A stretch of 48,074 nt of DNA from CAYIVF01 sp964366875 (GCA_964366875.1 CAYIVF010000003.1:1-48074), one strand, 5' to 3'; positions 31,699 through 40,966 are shown, numbered from the stretch's first letter. Notes: generated by a model not told the origin, from the letters alone. Program-made: numbers and translations.

Positions 31699-33360
31699 AT
31701 GTCCAAAAAAGCTATTTTTTTAATTTTACTTATTGTCGTCATGGTCGGTTTCTTTGCATATATAATTTATATGGGCAGTATGTTTTCAAAAGAGTTTTTG
31801 AAGCTGGAGATTTTAGGTCCCGATAAAGCCAAAACAGGAGGGGAAATTGAATATATTGTAAAATACAAAAATAACGGGAATTTTGTTTTAGAGCAACCTA
31901 AGCTTATCTTTGAGATGCCAGAGAATTCTTTGACAGAAGACGGCAAAACAAGAATCACCCAAAATTTAAAAGACATATATCCTGGAGACGAAGAGCTTGT
32001 AAAGTTTAAGACGCGTCTGTTGGGTAAAGACAATGATTTAAAAACCGCTAAAGCTTCGCTTACATATGTGCCAAAAAACATAACTGCTCCCTATGAATCA
32101 GACACTAGTTTTACTACTAAAATTGAAACAACCCCAATTACTTTAGACTTTGATTTGCCTTCTAAATTAGAAAAAGGAAAGGAGGCTCAATACTCTATCA
32201 ATTATTTTTCCAACATAGATTATCCTTTAGAAAACCTTAGCATCAAGGTAGATTCTGTGCCTGGTTTTGATTTTGTATCATCTACACCCTCGTCATTAGA
32301 CAGCTCAGAATGGAAATTGCAAACCTTGAATAAGGCCCAGGGCGGAAGAATTACCATTAAAGGAAAAATGAATGCCGATACTAATCAAACTTTAACTTTT
32401 AGCGCAAAATTAGGCATGCGGATAAACGGAAACTTTATTGTTATAAAAGAGGCGACAGCCGACGTTCAGTCAATACAACCCTTGTTATTTATTTCCCAGC
32501 AAGTTAACGGGTCTTCTGATTACGTTGCCTCGCCCGGCGAAACTCTTCACTATCGGGTCTTTTTTAGAAACATAGGGTCTAGCCCCTTTGACAACCTTTT
32601 TATAATAGCAAGGCTTGATGGTTCAGCTTTAGACACGTCTACAATACAAGCAGAAGGGGGCCAAGTTCAGCTCAATGACAATATGATTGTCTGGGATTCA
32701 AAGCAAGTGTCTCAGTTAAGGCGCTTGGATGTTCAGCAGGAAAGCGAGGTAGATTTTAATGTAAAGGTAAAAAGCAATTGGGTTCCTGCAAATCAAGATG
32801 GAAATGATACCCTGATAACTAATGAAGTTAATATTTCTCAAATTACCCAAAAGTTTACTATAAAAGTTAATTCTGGTTTGGTAATTTCTCAAAGAGCATA
32901 CTATAAAGACCCTGGTATTTCAAATTCTGGCCCCATCCCGCCAAAAGCAGGAAAAGCAACCACTTATACAATTACATGGGATATTAAGAATTACTTTAGC
33001 GACACTAAAAATGTTAAAGTAAAAGCAGTCCTGCCCCAGAATATCAGCTTGACTGGCCAGATTTTACCACAAGACCAATTATCAAGTTTTTCTTTTGATT
33101 CAGCCAGCCGTGAAATTGTTTGGTCTGCCGGCGACATTTTGGCCGGCACAGGAGTAAATGGAGACCCTGTTTCTCTTTCTTTCCAAGTATCTTTAACTCC
33201 TTCTGCTTTGCAAAAAGGTACTACAGCTCCTCTTATAGGAGAAGTAAATATTTCAGGCGAAAACCAATTTACCGGAACTGTTATTACGGCCAAAGATTCT
33301 GGGGTAAATACAAGTTTGCCGGACGATTTTGCCAATTCCGGCGGCGGAATAGTACAATAA
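31699..33360 (+). CDS. Secreted/membrane-anchored surface protein with DUF11-like repeats
   Basis: An N-terminal hydrophobic helix (residues 4-27) serves as a signal anchor. The rest is beta-rich with at least three Ig/CARDB-like units: GEIEYIVKYKNNGNFVLEQP, GETLHYRVFFRNIGSSPFDNLFI, and KATTYTITWDIKNYFSDTKNVKVKAVLP. This pattern is that of DUF11/conserved-repeat adhesin-like proteins on cell surfaces. It would project from the cell, perhaps for host contact, which is inference. No cell-wall sorting motif is visible. It follows recO by one base. Confidence 0.78.
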   Translation: MSKKAIFLILLIVVMVGFFAYIIYMGSMFSKEFLKLEILGPDKAKTGGEIEYIVKYKNNGNFVLEQPKLIFEMPENSLTEDGKTRITQNLKDIYPGDEELVKFKTRLLGKDNDLKTAKASLTYVPKNITAPYESDTSFTTKIETTPITLDFDLPSKLEKGKEAQYSINYFSNIDYPLENLSIKVDSVPGFDFVSSTPSSLDSSEWKLQTLNKAQGGRITIKGKMNADTNQTLTFSAKLGMRINGNFIVIKEATADVQSIQPLLFISQQVNGSSDYVASPGETLHYRVFFRNIGSSPFDNLFIIARLDGSALDTSTIQAEGGQVQLNDNMIVWDSKQVSQLRRLDVQQESEVDFNVKVKSNWVPANQDGNDTLITNEVNISQITQKFTIKVNSGLVISQRAYYKDPGISNSGPIPPKAGKATTYTITWDIKNYFSDTKNVKVKAVLPQNISLTGQILPQDQLSSFSFDSASREIVWSAGDILAGTGVNGDPVSLSFQVSLTPSALQKGTTAPLIGEVNISGENQFTGTVITAKDSGVNTSLPDDFANSGGGIVQ

Positions 33361-33363
33361 TAA

Positions 33364-33386
33364 TCTCCTTGGCTTTGCCAAGGAGA
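33364..33386. repeat. Perfect hairpin between the surface protein gene and glyS
   Basis: Ten-base arms TCTCCTTGGC/GCCAAGGAGA flank TTT, followed by a run of A on the plus strand. It lacks a plus-strand T-run, so it is not a plus-strand terminator; it shares its core with the hairpin at 18670. Confidence 0.7.
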
Positions 33387-33407
33387 AAAAAATTAAAAAT
33401 AAATTTT

Positions 33408-34745
33408 ATGAAAAAAGATAATACTGATAACTTAATGGAAAAAATAATTTCGTTTTCCAAAAGGCGCGGGTTTATTTTCCAGTCGTCTGAGATTTACGGC
33501 GGGTTTGGTTCTTGCTATGATTTTGGTCCTTTGGGAGTGGAATTAAAAAACAATATTAAAAAGCTTTGGTGGAATGAAATGACCAGGCTTCATGACAATA
33601 TTGTAGGATTGGATGCTTCTATTTTAATGAGTCCTAAAGTTTGGCAGGCATCAGGTCACTTAACTGCCGGCTTTGCAGACGAATTAGTTGAGTGCAAAAA
33701 ATGCCATTATAGATTCAGGAAAGATTTAATTGAACAAAATAAATGTCCTGACTGCGGCGGAGAACTAACCGAGCCGCGCAAGTTTAATTTAATGATGAAA
33801 ACATTTGTGGGCCCCATAGAAGACGAGGCGGCAATAACTTATTTAAGAGCTGAAACCTGCCAGGGAATTTATGTTAATTTTAAAAATGTTTTGCAATCAA
33901 TGCGTTTAAAGCTGCCTTTTGGCATAGCTCAGATAGGAAAGTCGTTTCGCAATGAAATTACTCCCAAAGACTTTATTTTCCGCACAAGAGAATTTGAGCA
34001 AATGGAAATGCAGTGGTTTTGCAACCCAGATGATGCAGATAAATTCTTTGAATATTGGTTGAAAGAAAGAATGAACTGGTATATGCGGTTAGGCATTAAA
34101 AAAGAAAATTTAAGAATAAAAGAAACTCCGAAAAATGAATTGGCTCATTATGCAAAAAGAGCAGTTGATATTGAATACAAGTTTCCATTCGGTTGGAAAG
34201 AAATTGAAGGCGTGCACAATAGAGGAGATTGGGACTTATCCAACCACTCAAAACACAGCGGAGAAGATTTGAGTTATACGGACGAAAGCGGAGAAAAATA
34301 TTCCCCCCATATTATAGAAACATCTGCCGGAGCCGATAGAACCCTGTTTACCTTACTTTGCGCTGGTTTTGAAGAAGTTGAGGGTGGGAGAACCAAAACA
34401 ACAGAATCAACAAAAGAAATCGAAACAGTATTGAATATTAACGCCAGCTTGGCTCCCGTAAAGGTTGCGGTGTTGCCTTTGGTTAAAAATAAGCCAGAGA
34501 TTGTTAAAAAAGCAAAAGAAGTTTATGCTCTGCTTAAAATACACTTTAACTGCCAATACGACGAGTCGGGCTCCATTGGCAGAAGATATAGAAGGCAAGA
34601 CGAAATAGGCACGCCCTTTTGCGTAACTATAGATTTTGAGACATTAGAAAACAACGACGTTACTTTAAGATATCGAGACACAATGAAACAGGAACGGGTT
34701 AAAATTTCTGATTTAGTTATAAAAATATCAGATTCTTTAAAATGA
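33408..34745 (+). CDS. glyS: Glycyl-tRNA synthetase (alpha2, single-chain class II type)
   Basis: This is the eukaryal/archaeal-like single-chain GlyRS, not the alpha/beta type. The product begins MKKDNTDNLMEKIISFSKRR and continues with RGFIFQSSEIYGGFGSCYDF, GPLGVELKNNIK, VWQASGHLTAGFAD, a zinc pair CKKC/CPDC, FGIAQIGKSFRNEITPKDFIFRTREFEQMEMQWF (class II motif 2 region), and the anticodon-binding end (VAVLPLVKNK, YDESGSIGRRYRRQDEIGTPFCVTID). The ATG at 33408 is chosen because the longer frame before it only overlaps the preceding surface-protein gene. It overlaps the glycosyltransferase start by 4 bases. Confidence 0.96.
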   Translation: MKKDNTDNLMEKIISFSKRRGFIFQSSEIYGGFGSCYDFGPLGVELKNNIKKLWWNEMTRLHDNIVGLDASILMSPKVWQASGHLTAGFADELVECKKCHYRFRKDLIEQNKCPDCGGELTEPRKFNLMMKTFVGPIEDEAAITYLRAETCQGIYVNFKNVLQSMRLKLPFGIAQIGKSFRNEITPKDFIFRTREFEQMEMQWFCNPDDADKFFEYWLKERMNWYMRLGIKKENLRIKETPKNELAHYAKRAVDIEYKFPFGWKEIEGVHNRGDWDLSNHSKHSGEDLSYTDESGEKYSPHIIETSAGADRTLFTLLCAGFEEVEGGRTKTTESTKEIETVLNINASLAPVKVAVLPLVKNKPEIVKKAKEVYALLKIHFNCQYDESGSIGRRYRRQDEIGTPFCVTIDFETLENNDVTLRYRDTMKQERVKISDLVIKISDSLK

Positions 34746-35452
34746 ACAATAAAAGGGTTTCAGTGATAATGCCGGCCTATAATGAATCAAAATACATTGA
34801 AAAATCTTTAAAAATGTATAAGAGCCAGGATTGTTCTTCTTTAGAGATAATCGTTGTTGATAATTCTACTGATGACGGAAAAACATTTAAAATAGCTAAA
34901 AAATACGCTGACAAAATTATAAGTTTCCCTTATCCTATTGGATTAAGCAATGCTAGAAACGAGGGCGCAAAAGCGGCTACAGGAGAAATTTTTATTTTTT
35001 CTGATGCCGACAGTTATGTTGAACAAGGTGGTATCAAAAAAATTCTTCAAATTACAGATGAAAATACAGTAGGGACTCTTTCGGGAAGAGGAGATAATGG
35101 TAACATTAGAGGAAAAATATTTTTCCGGTTTAAAAATTTGATTCACTGGTTAAGAATATATCAAGGAGTCGGAGGCGGTGTTTTATTCTGTCATAGAAAA
35201 GTCTATTTTAATGCGGGAGGATTTGATAGCAAAAAAGAGCCGGCTGAACTTTTTAACTTTGTGAAGAATGCAAAGAATTCAGGCGCAAAGTATAAAGTCC
35301 TTTTTAATTGTTATGCGACCACTTCTTTGCGTCGCTATGAAGAAAAGGGATACTTTAACGTTATTCTTTCTTGGATTAAATGGAGAATCTGTTCTTTTCT
35401 TGCTAAAGAAAATAAAGTTTTTATAAATTATTTCAATCTTAAAGATAAATAA
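34742..35452 (+). CDS. Glycosyltransferase family 2 protein
   Basis: The GT-A fold signature runs VSVIMPAYNESKYIEKSLKM, EIIVVDNSTDDGKT, GLSNARNEGAKAATGEIFIF and the metal-binding SDADS (about residues 83-87). At 236 residues it contains only the catalytic domain and a short C-terminal helix; no clear multi-TM part. It likely adds a sugar to a surface glycan or lipid. It is linked to glyS by an ATGA overlap. Confidence 0.88.
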   Translation: MNNKRVSVIMPAYNESKYIEKSLKMYKSQDCSSLEIIVVDNSTDDGKTFKIAKKYADKIISFPYPIGLSNARNEGAKAATGEIFIFSDADSYVEQGGIKKILQITDENTVGTLSGRGDNGNIRGKIFFRFKNLIHWLRIYQGVGGGVLFCHRKVYFNAGGFDSKKEPAELFNFVKNAKNSGAKYKVLFNCYATTSLRRYEEKGYFNVILSWIKWRICSFLAKENKVFINYFNLKDK

Positions 35453-35462
35453 AAAAGACAAA

Positions 35463-36734
35463 ATGTATAAAAAAACAACGCTAAAAAACGGATTAAGGAT
35501 TATTACAGTCCCCATGCAAAATTCAAACAGCGTAACTTGTTTGATACTTATTGGTACTGGCTCTAAATACGAAACGAAAGACATAAATGTTATTTCTCAT
35601 TTCTTAGAGCATATGTTTTTTAAAGGCACTAAAAAAAGGCCCAATACCCTGAAAATCGCCGAGACATTGGATATGGTCGGCGGAGAATATAACGCCTTTA
35701 CCTCAAAAGAAATTACTGGATTTTGGGCAAAGGTAGATAAAAAACACCAAGACATTGCTTTGGATTGGCTCTCTGATATATTTTTAAATTCCAAATTTGA
35801 TGAAAAAGAAATGCAGAGAGAAAAGGGCGTTATAATTGAAGAAATAAATATGTATTTAGATAATCCCGCAGCTTACATTGGCGAACTATGGGAAAATCTT
35901 TTATACGGCGACCAGCCGGCTGGCTGGCGGGTCATTGGGGAAAAAGAGAATATATTGAGTTTTAATAGGCAAAAAGTCGTTAATTATTTTAAAACCCACT
36001 ATTCTCCTTTAAACACAATAGTGTGCGTGGCCGGGGCCATAGATTCAGAAAAAATTGAATCAAAAATTAAAGATTATTTTAAAAGTATAGCAGATGCGAG
36101 CCCTGAGTCTAAAGTAAAAATAAAGGAGCGGCAAAAAATACCGAATGTGCTGATTCATAGCAAAAAGACAGACCAGACCCATTTTTGCTTGGGGGTAAGA
36201 GCTTATGATTTATTTAGTCCTAAAAGGTATACATTAGCCTTGTTGTCGGTAATCTTAGGGGGAAACATGAGCTCGCGATTATTTATAAAAGTAAGAGAGA
36301 GAAATGGCTTAGCTTACTCTATACATACCTTAACCGATAATTCTACTGACACAGGGTACTTAGTAACGCAGGCGGGTATTGACCATAAAAACCTGGAAAA
36401 ATCTGTAAAATTGATTTTAGAAGAATACAAGAACTTAAAAGCTCAAAAAATTAAAAGCCGAGAGCTGCAAAAAGCAAAAGACTATTTAAAGGGTGTTATG
36501 TCTTTGTCTTTAGATTCCTCTGACAGTCAGGCGTCCTTTTATGCTGCGCAAGAATTGCTGGAAGAAACTATTTTAACCCCGGAAGAAAAGTTTAGAAAAA
36601 TTGACCAGGTTTCTATAAATGATATAAAGAAAGTAGCAGAGGATATATTTTCAGAAGGTAAGTTAAACTTGGCATTAATAGGCCCCTTTAACCAAAAAGA
36701 CTCAGAAAGGCTAAAACAATTATTAAAGTTATAA
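35463..36734 (+). CDS. M16 family zinc metallopeptidase (processing peptidase-like)
   Basis: The inverted zinc motif HFLEH is at residues 46-50, with the distal glutamate in EEINMYLDNPAAYI. The start TTLKNGLRIITVPM and the second-domain LGGNMSSRLFIKVRERNGLAYSI are typical of M16B peptidases such as YmxG/PqqL-like proteins. At 423 residues it has both M16 halves. It would degrade or process peptides in the cytoplasm or envelope; no signal peptide is visible. Confidence 0.93.
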   Translation: MYKKTTLKNGLRIITVPMQNSNSVTCLILIGTGSKYETKDINVISHFLEHMFFKGTKKRPNTLKIAETLDMVGGEYNAFTSKEITGFWAKVDKKHQDIALDWLSDIFLNSKFDEKEMQREKGVIIEEINMYLDNPAAYIGELWENLLYGDQPAGWRVIGEKENILSFNRQKVVNYFKTHYSPLNTIVCVAGAIDSEKIESKIKDYFKSIADASPESKVKIKERQKIPNVLIHSKKTDQTHFCLGVRAYDLFSPKRYTLALLSVILGGNMSSRLFIKVRERNGLAYSIHTLTDNSTDTGYLVTQAGIDHKNLEKSVKLILEEYKNLKAQKIKSRELQKAKDYLKGVMSLSLDSSDSQASFYAAQELLEETILTPEEKFRKIDQVSINDIKKVAEDIFSEGKLNLALIGPFNQKDSERLKQLLKL

Positions 36735-36740
36735 AATCAT

Positions 36741-37772
36741 ATGAGCCAAGAGCAAACATTAGATATTTCTTGGGAGGCTGTAATCAAGGTGTTTATAGCA
36801 ATTTTTATTTTCTACATTATCTATTTAGCCAGAGATATCGCTCTTTGGTTCTTTTTCGGTTTAGCCGTATCTGTTTTGCTAGAGCCCGGTATTAATTTTT
36901 TAAGAAAGCTCAAAATACCAAAGGTTATAGCTGTTTTGCTTATCTATCTGTCAATTTTCGGTGTTTTAGGACTCTTGATTTATTTGACAGCTCCCATTTT
37001 TATTTATGAACTAAAACAGTTTTCCCAATATATACCTGACTATTTTGAAAAGATTAGTCCGGTTTTAAGGCAGGCTGGTATGGATGCAATGCAAAGTTTT
37101 GATGATTTTACGCAATTTTTAACAGGCAGGTTAGAGCAAAGCTCTAAAGGTATTATGAATGCCCTTATGGCTTTTTTTGGAGGAATATCTGCCACTGCCT
37201 TTATTTTAACCATTGCCTTTTTTCTTTCTTTAGAAGAGAAGGGACCTGAAAGGTTTTTAACTTTAATTACTCCCAAAAGATATGAAGAGCAGATAATATC
37301 GCTTTTTGAAAGGGTTCAAAAGAAAGTTGCAGGCTGGTTTGGAGCAAGAATATTATCGTGTCTTTTTGTAGGGATAGCCTCCTTTCTCGTTTTTTATGTC
37401 TTTGGAATAAACTATGCCTTTCTTTTAGCTTTAATTTCAGGCGTCTTGAATTTTATCCCGTATATCGGGCCATGGATAACCAGTATTTTATTGGTCGTAT
37501 TTATTATCGTTTCCACCGGTTCATGGCTGACTGTGCTTTATGTTTTAATTGCTATAACCGCAATACAAGAAATTGAAAACAATCTCTTGTCTCCATTGTT
37601 GATGAAAAAGATGATTGATATTCCTCCGGTTTTAGTTTTGGTTTCCTTGCTTGTGGGAGCTAAACTCTTTGGATTTTTGGGGACAATTTTTGCAGTTCCG
37701 GTCTTTGGTATTATTTATGAATTTCTAAAAGAGTTTTTAGAAAAAAGAAGAGAGGAATCCTCTATTTGCTAG
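36741..37772 (+). CDS. AI-2E family (PerM/YdiK-like) membrane protein
   Basis: About seven to eight hydrophobic helices span the 343 residues, with the conserved DIALWFFFGLAVSVLLEPGI, GVLNFIPYIGPWITSIL and IQEIENNLLSPLLMKKM segments that define the family. Members export small molecules or quorum signals, but the substrate is unsettled for most. It is the last gene of the long plus-strand run. Confidence 0.9.
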   Translation: MSQEQTLDISWEAVIKVFIAIFIFYIIYLARDIALWFFFGLAVSVLLEPGINFLRKLKIPKVIAVLLIYLSIFGVLGLLIYLTAPIFIYELKQFSQYIPDYFEKISPVLRQAGMDAMQSFDDFTQFLTGRLEQSSKGIMNALMAFFGGISATAFILTIAFFLSLEEKGPERFLTLITPKRYEEQIISLFERVQKKVAGWFGARILSCLFVGIASFLVFYVFGINYAFLLALISGVLNFIPYIGPWITSILLVVFIIVSTGSWLTVLYVLIAITAIQEIENNLLSPLLMKKMIDIPPVLVLVSLLVGAKLFGFLGTIFAVPVFGIIYEFLKEFLEKRREESSIC

Positions 37773-37777
37773 ATTTG

Positions 37778-38242
37778 CTAGATTCCGCGTAGCAAAACAA
37801 TAGACGCAAAAACTACTGCTATTTGGCTGGCTATTCTCCAAAATTTGGAGATTTTTTTATACTTTAAAAAATGTATTTTTCCATGATGAAAATTATCGTG
37901 AGTTTGCAGCGCCCTGCTTTTAAACATTGAATTTAAGATAGAAAGTCCGTCTGGGACTATGGCAGATAAGGCACAAATGTATATTATGGGCTGGTTGTTG
38001 GAAAATATTAAGATAAGCAGAATTCCTGAGCAAAAATCCAATAACGCCCTAGTAAACTGGGGTATGGCATTTTTCCATTGCTTTTTCTCTATATTTTCAA
38101 TATTATACTCAACATGGGGAAACAGATCTAAAAAATAATGACTTAAAAAAGCCAGAACAATGGGACCCAAGGGGTATCCCGACATATTTTTGATAACAGA
38201 CCCGATTGCCGCTCCGAACAATAAATGGACAATTAAAATCAT
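37778..38242 (-). CDS. Membrane metal-dependent hydrolase-like protein (YdjM/DUF457-like)
   Basis: The 154-residue product has four hydrophobic segments with conserved polar groups between them: IVHLLFGAAIGS, LSHYFLDLFPHVEY, AIVPDGLSILN and HDNFHHGKIHFL. These His/Asp pairs fit small integral membrane hydrolases of the YdjM/DUF457 type; this is a pattern-based call. It is divergent from the homing endonuclease gene; a 13-bp inverted repeat lies between them. A GACCCAAGGGGTATCCCG sequence (38164-38181) also occurs near the end of metG. Confidence 0.65.
   Translation of the reverse strand: MILIVHLLFGAAIGSVIKNMSGYPLGPIVLAFLSHYFLDLFPHVEYNIENIEKKQWKNAIPQFTRALLDFCSGILLILIFSNNQPIIYICALSAIVPDGLSILNSMFKSRALQTHDNFHHGKIHFLKYKKISKFWRIASQIAVVFASIVLLRGI
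38164..38181. repeat. Short repeat, copy 1 (GACCCAAGGGGTATCCCG)
   Basis: Seventeen of eighteen bases match 40884-40901. It lies in frame in the membrane hydrolase-like gene. Confidence 0.6.
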
Positions 38243-38267
38243 GGAAATTTCCTCAAAATTATGATAA

Positions 38268-38299
38268 AATTAGTTAAAATAAAGATATTTTAACTAATT
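38268..38299. repeat. 13-bp inverted repeat before the homing endonuclease gene
   Basis: AATTAGTTAAAAT and its exact complement are separated by AAAGAT, ending 8 bases before the endonuclease ATG in the divergent gap. It could be an operator, a hairpin that limits translation, or a remnant of element insertion. Confidence 0.75.
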
Positions 38300-38306
38300 A
38301 TACCTT

Positions 38307-39551
38307 ATGCCGAAGGAAATTGTTATCCCTAAAAAAGAATTAAGAAAATTGTATTTAACTGATAAATTATATATTTCCCGAATAGCTAGATTTTATAATT
38401 GTTCTAGCTCAAGGGTTTGGTCTCATTTATGGAGGTATGGTATCGCCCCTAACCGTTGCAAAGAAGTATATATTAGCAAGAAAGATCTTAAAAATTTATA
38501 CTTAAATGAAAAAAAATCCAGTAGAGATATTGCTAAAAAGTATAATTGCGGCAAGTCGATTGTCGAAAGTGAATTGAAAAAATATAAAATACCATTAAGA
38601 AGCAAGTCTGAGGCGTTAAAACTTATTATCCATCCCGAAAAATATATAATTTCTCGTAAGACATTAGATGAATTTTATTGGTATAGAAAACTCTCTACAT
38701 ATAAAATTGCCGAAAAATTCGGATGCAGTCCCTCTGCAATCTTCCATAAACTTATAAGATTTAACATACCAAGAAGAAGCGATGTGGAGGGTATTATATT
38801 GACAAATGAAGAAAGGTGTAAAAAAATATCTAAAGCAGTTACGCTATATGCTAAAAAAGATTATGATGGTTCAGAAATTGAAAAAGCTTATTTAATAGGT
38901 TTTTGTTTGGGCGATATGAACGTTAGTAAAAGAAAATATGGAGAAACTATTTATGTTTCTTCTTGTACAACAAAAAAAGAACAATTGGATTTGATGAAAG
39001 ATTTATTTAGAAAATTTGGACATATAAATGTAAATAAAAGTAAAAAGTTGGCAAAGAATGGAAAAATCGATAGTTTTCATTTCATGGCAAACCTAAATAA
39101 GTCTTTCGATTTTTTGACATCAAGAGAAGATGATATAAAAAAGTGGATTTTCCAAAATGAAGTTTTTTTCTTGTCATTTTTAGGGGGATATACTGATGCT
39201 GAGGGATCATTCGGGATTTACAATAATTTTGGTTCATATACTTTGGCAAGCTATGATAAGAATATAATTAGTAAAGTTTTTAGAGGACTGGATAAAGTGG
39301 GAATTAGTCTGGAGAGACCGATAATCAGAAATAAAAAAGGGTATACTGATAAAAGAGGCATTAAAAATCATTGCGACCTTTGGTGTCTTAGAATAAGAAG
39401 AAAAAATGAGTTGTTTAATTTTATAAATATCATTGAGCCATACATAAAACATGCCAAAAGAAAAAGAGATTTGATAAAAGTAAAAAAACATATAGCGTTG
39501 AAAATGAATTATGAAAAAAATATATCTTACAACTACGCTTCCATACGTTAA
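38307..39551 (+). CDS. Free-standing LAGLIDADG homing endonuclease with three N-terminal HTH repeats
   Basis: The N-terminal 160 residues carry three repeats of about 47 residues, each with a helix-turn-helix pattern: SRIARFYNCSSSRV, SRDIAKKYNCGKSIV and TYKIAEKFGCSPSAI. The C-terminal part holds two LAGLIDADG motifs, AYLIGFCLGDMN (194-205) and FLGGYTDAEGSF (291-302), each with its catalytic acid, and RKNELFNFINIIEPYIKHAKRKRDL near the end. The HTH repeats probably extend DNA recognition. No splicing blocks flank it, so it is not an intein. Its last 41 bases overlap the metG start in another frame, so metG is probably expressed from the same transcript. Mobility is inferred from family. Confidence 0.88.
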   Translation: MPKEIVIPKKELRKLYLTDKLYISRIARFYNCSSSRVWSHLWRYGIAPNRCKEVYISKKDLKNLYLNEKKSSRDIAKKYNCGKSIVESELKKYKIPLRSKSEALKLIIHPEKYIISRKTLDEFYWYRKLSTYKIAEKFGCSPSAIFHKLIRFNIPRRSDVEGIILTNEERCKKISKAVTLYAKKDYDGSEIEKAYLIGFCLGDMNVSKRKYGETIYVSSCTTKKEQLDLMKDLFRKFGHINVNKSKKLAKNGKIDSFHFMANLNKSFDFLTSREDDIKKWIFQNEVFFLSFLGGYTDAEGSFGIYNNFGSYTLASYDKNIISKVFRGLDKVGISLERPIIRNKKGYTDKRGIKNHCDLWCLRIRRKNELFNFINIIEPYIKHAKRKRDLIKVKKHIALKMNYEKNISYNYASIR

Positions 39552-40932
39552 CGCAGAACCCCACATAGGATTTGCGTTAGAAATTATTCAAGCTGATGTG
39601 ATGGCCCGTTATTATAGAGAAAACGGTAACGAAGTTTTTTTTAACACCGGTACGGACGAACACGGATTAAAAGTTTTTCGTAGAGCAAAAGAGAAAGGGG
39701 TTAGCCCGCAAGTTTACTGCGATAAGCTCGCCGAAAGATATAAGGAGCTAAAGCAAACTCTGAATTTAAGCTACGACAGCTTTATTAGGACCACGGATGA
39801 GAATCATATTAGATCGGCACAGGAGTTTTGGACCACTTGTTATAATAATGGCGATATTTATAAAAAAAATTACAAGATTAAATATTGTGTCGGTTGCGAG
39901 TTAGAAAAAACAGATTCAGAACTTGTTAATGGTAGGTGCTCTACACATCCGAACCAAGAAATAGAAATTATTGAAGAAGAGAACTATTTTTTCCGCTATT
40001 CTAAATATCAGAAAAAACTTTTGGATTTTTATAAGAGAAATCCAAATTTTGTTGTGCCAGAAGCAAGATTTAAAGAAATTAAAGAATTTACAAAACGAGG
40101 ATTAGAGGATTTTAGCATTTCTAGATTAAAAGAAAAAATGTCATGGGGCGTGCCGGTTCCCAATGACGATAAACACGTAATGTTTGTCTGGTTTGAAGCT
40201 TTGGTAAGTTATGTTTCTGCATTAGGGTGGCCAAATAGTAAAAAATTTAATGATTTTTGGCCAGGTTTTCAAATAGCGGGGAAAGATAATCTTCGGCAAC
40301 AGTCTTCCATGTGGCAAGCGATGCTTATGTCTGCCGGTTTGCTACCATCAAAACAAATTTTCATACACGGTTTTATAACTATCGGAAGCCAAAAAATGTC
40401 AAAATCATTGGGTAATGTGATTGACCCGTTTGAGCTAGTTAATAAATATGGTACGGATAGCGTTAGATATTATCTTTTAAGAGAGATACCTCCGACAGAG
40501 GATGGTGATTTTACTTACGAGAAGTTTAAGACAAGGTATAATTCTGATTTAGCTGGCGGCATAGGTAATTTAGTGGCAAGGGTTTTAGGCGTAGCAGGCA
40601 AGACAATTGTAAAAAAATCAAAACCGACAAAGGCAACTAGTGAAAGAATAAAAGAAGCAAAAAAGAATTATGCGTTAGCATTAGAAAAGTTTAAGTTTAA
40701 TGAGGCGTTAGCAGTTGTGCAAGAGTTGATAAGCTATTGCGATAAATATATAAATGATGAAAAGTTATGGGAGACGAAAAAGCCCGAGGTGATTGGTGAT
40801 TTATTCTATGCGCTGGACGAAATAAGTACTTTGCTTTTACCATTTTTACCAGAAACCGCAGAAAAGATTAAAAAAGCAGTTGCGACCCAAGGGGTACCCC
40901 GAAAATTAGAGTCGTTATTTCCGAGAGTATAA
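39511..40932 (+). CDS. metG: Methionyl-tRNA synthetase
   Basis: This class I synthetase charges initiator and elongator tRNA-Met. HIGH appears as PYVNAEPHIGFALEIIQADV, the zinc region starts CVGCELEKTDSEL, then WGVPVPNDDKHVMFVWFEAL, and KMSKSLGNVIDPFELV carries the second signature. At 473 residues it lacks the C-terminal dimerisation domain of some MetRS. The start codon lies within the 3' end of the homing endonuclease gene, with no visible promoter of its own, so expression may depend on upstream transcription. Confidence 0.96.
   Translation: MKKIYLTTTLPYVNAEPHIGFALEIIQADVMARYYRENGNEVFFNTGTDEHGLKVFRRAKEKGVSPQVYCDKLAERYKELKQTLNLSYDSFIRTTDENHIRSAQEFWTTCYNNGDIYKKNYKIKYCVGCELEKTDSELVNGRCSTHPNQEIEIIEEENYFFRYSKYQKKLLDFYKRNPNFVVPEARFKEIKEFTKRGLEDFSISRLKEKMSWGVPVPNDDKHVMFVWFEALVSYVSALGWPNSKKFNDFWPGFQIAGKDNLRQQSSMWQAMLMSAGLLPSKQIFIHGFITIGSQKMSKSLGNVIDPFELVNKYGTDSVRYYLLREIPPTEDGDFTYEKFKTRYNSDLAGGIGNLVARVLGVAGKTIVKKSKPTKATSERIKEAKKNYALALEKFKFNEALAVVQELISYCDKYINDEKLWETKKPEVIGDLFYALDEISTLLLPFLPETAEKIKKAVATQGVPRKLESLFPRV
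40884..40901. repeat. Short repeat, copy 2 (GACCCAAGGGGTACCCCG)
   Basis: It lies in frame at the 3' end of metG (encoding ATQGVP) and differs by one base from 38164-38181. Confidence 0.6.
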
Positions 40933-40966
40933 TTAAAAAAAGCCCGCAGCTTTGTTAAGTTGCGGG
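40933..40966 (-). terminator. Intrinsic terminator of the TIM-barrel gene (minus strand)
   Basis: On the minus strand CCCGCAACTT pairs with AAGCTGCGGG (one G-U) around AACA and is followed by seven T. It abuts the metG stop. Confidence 0.85.

Noticed and set aside
33364..33386. Hairpin as the terminator of the surface protein gene
   Set aside because: The stem is followed by A residues and not T residues on the plus strand, so it does not fit an intrinsic terminator there.
33120..33407. N-terminal extension of the glyS frame
   Set aside because: It runs out of frame through the surface protein gene and has no synthetase-like sequence; the conserved start is at 33408.
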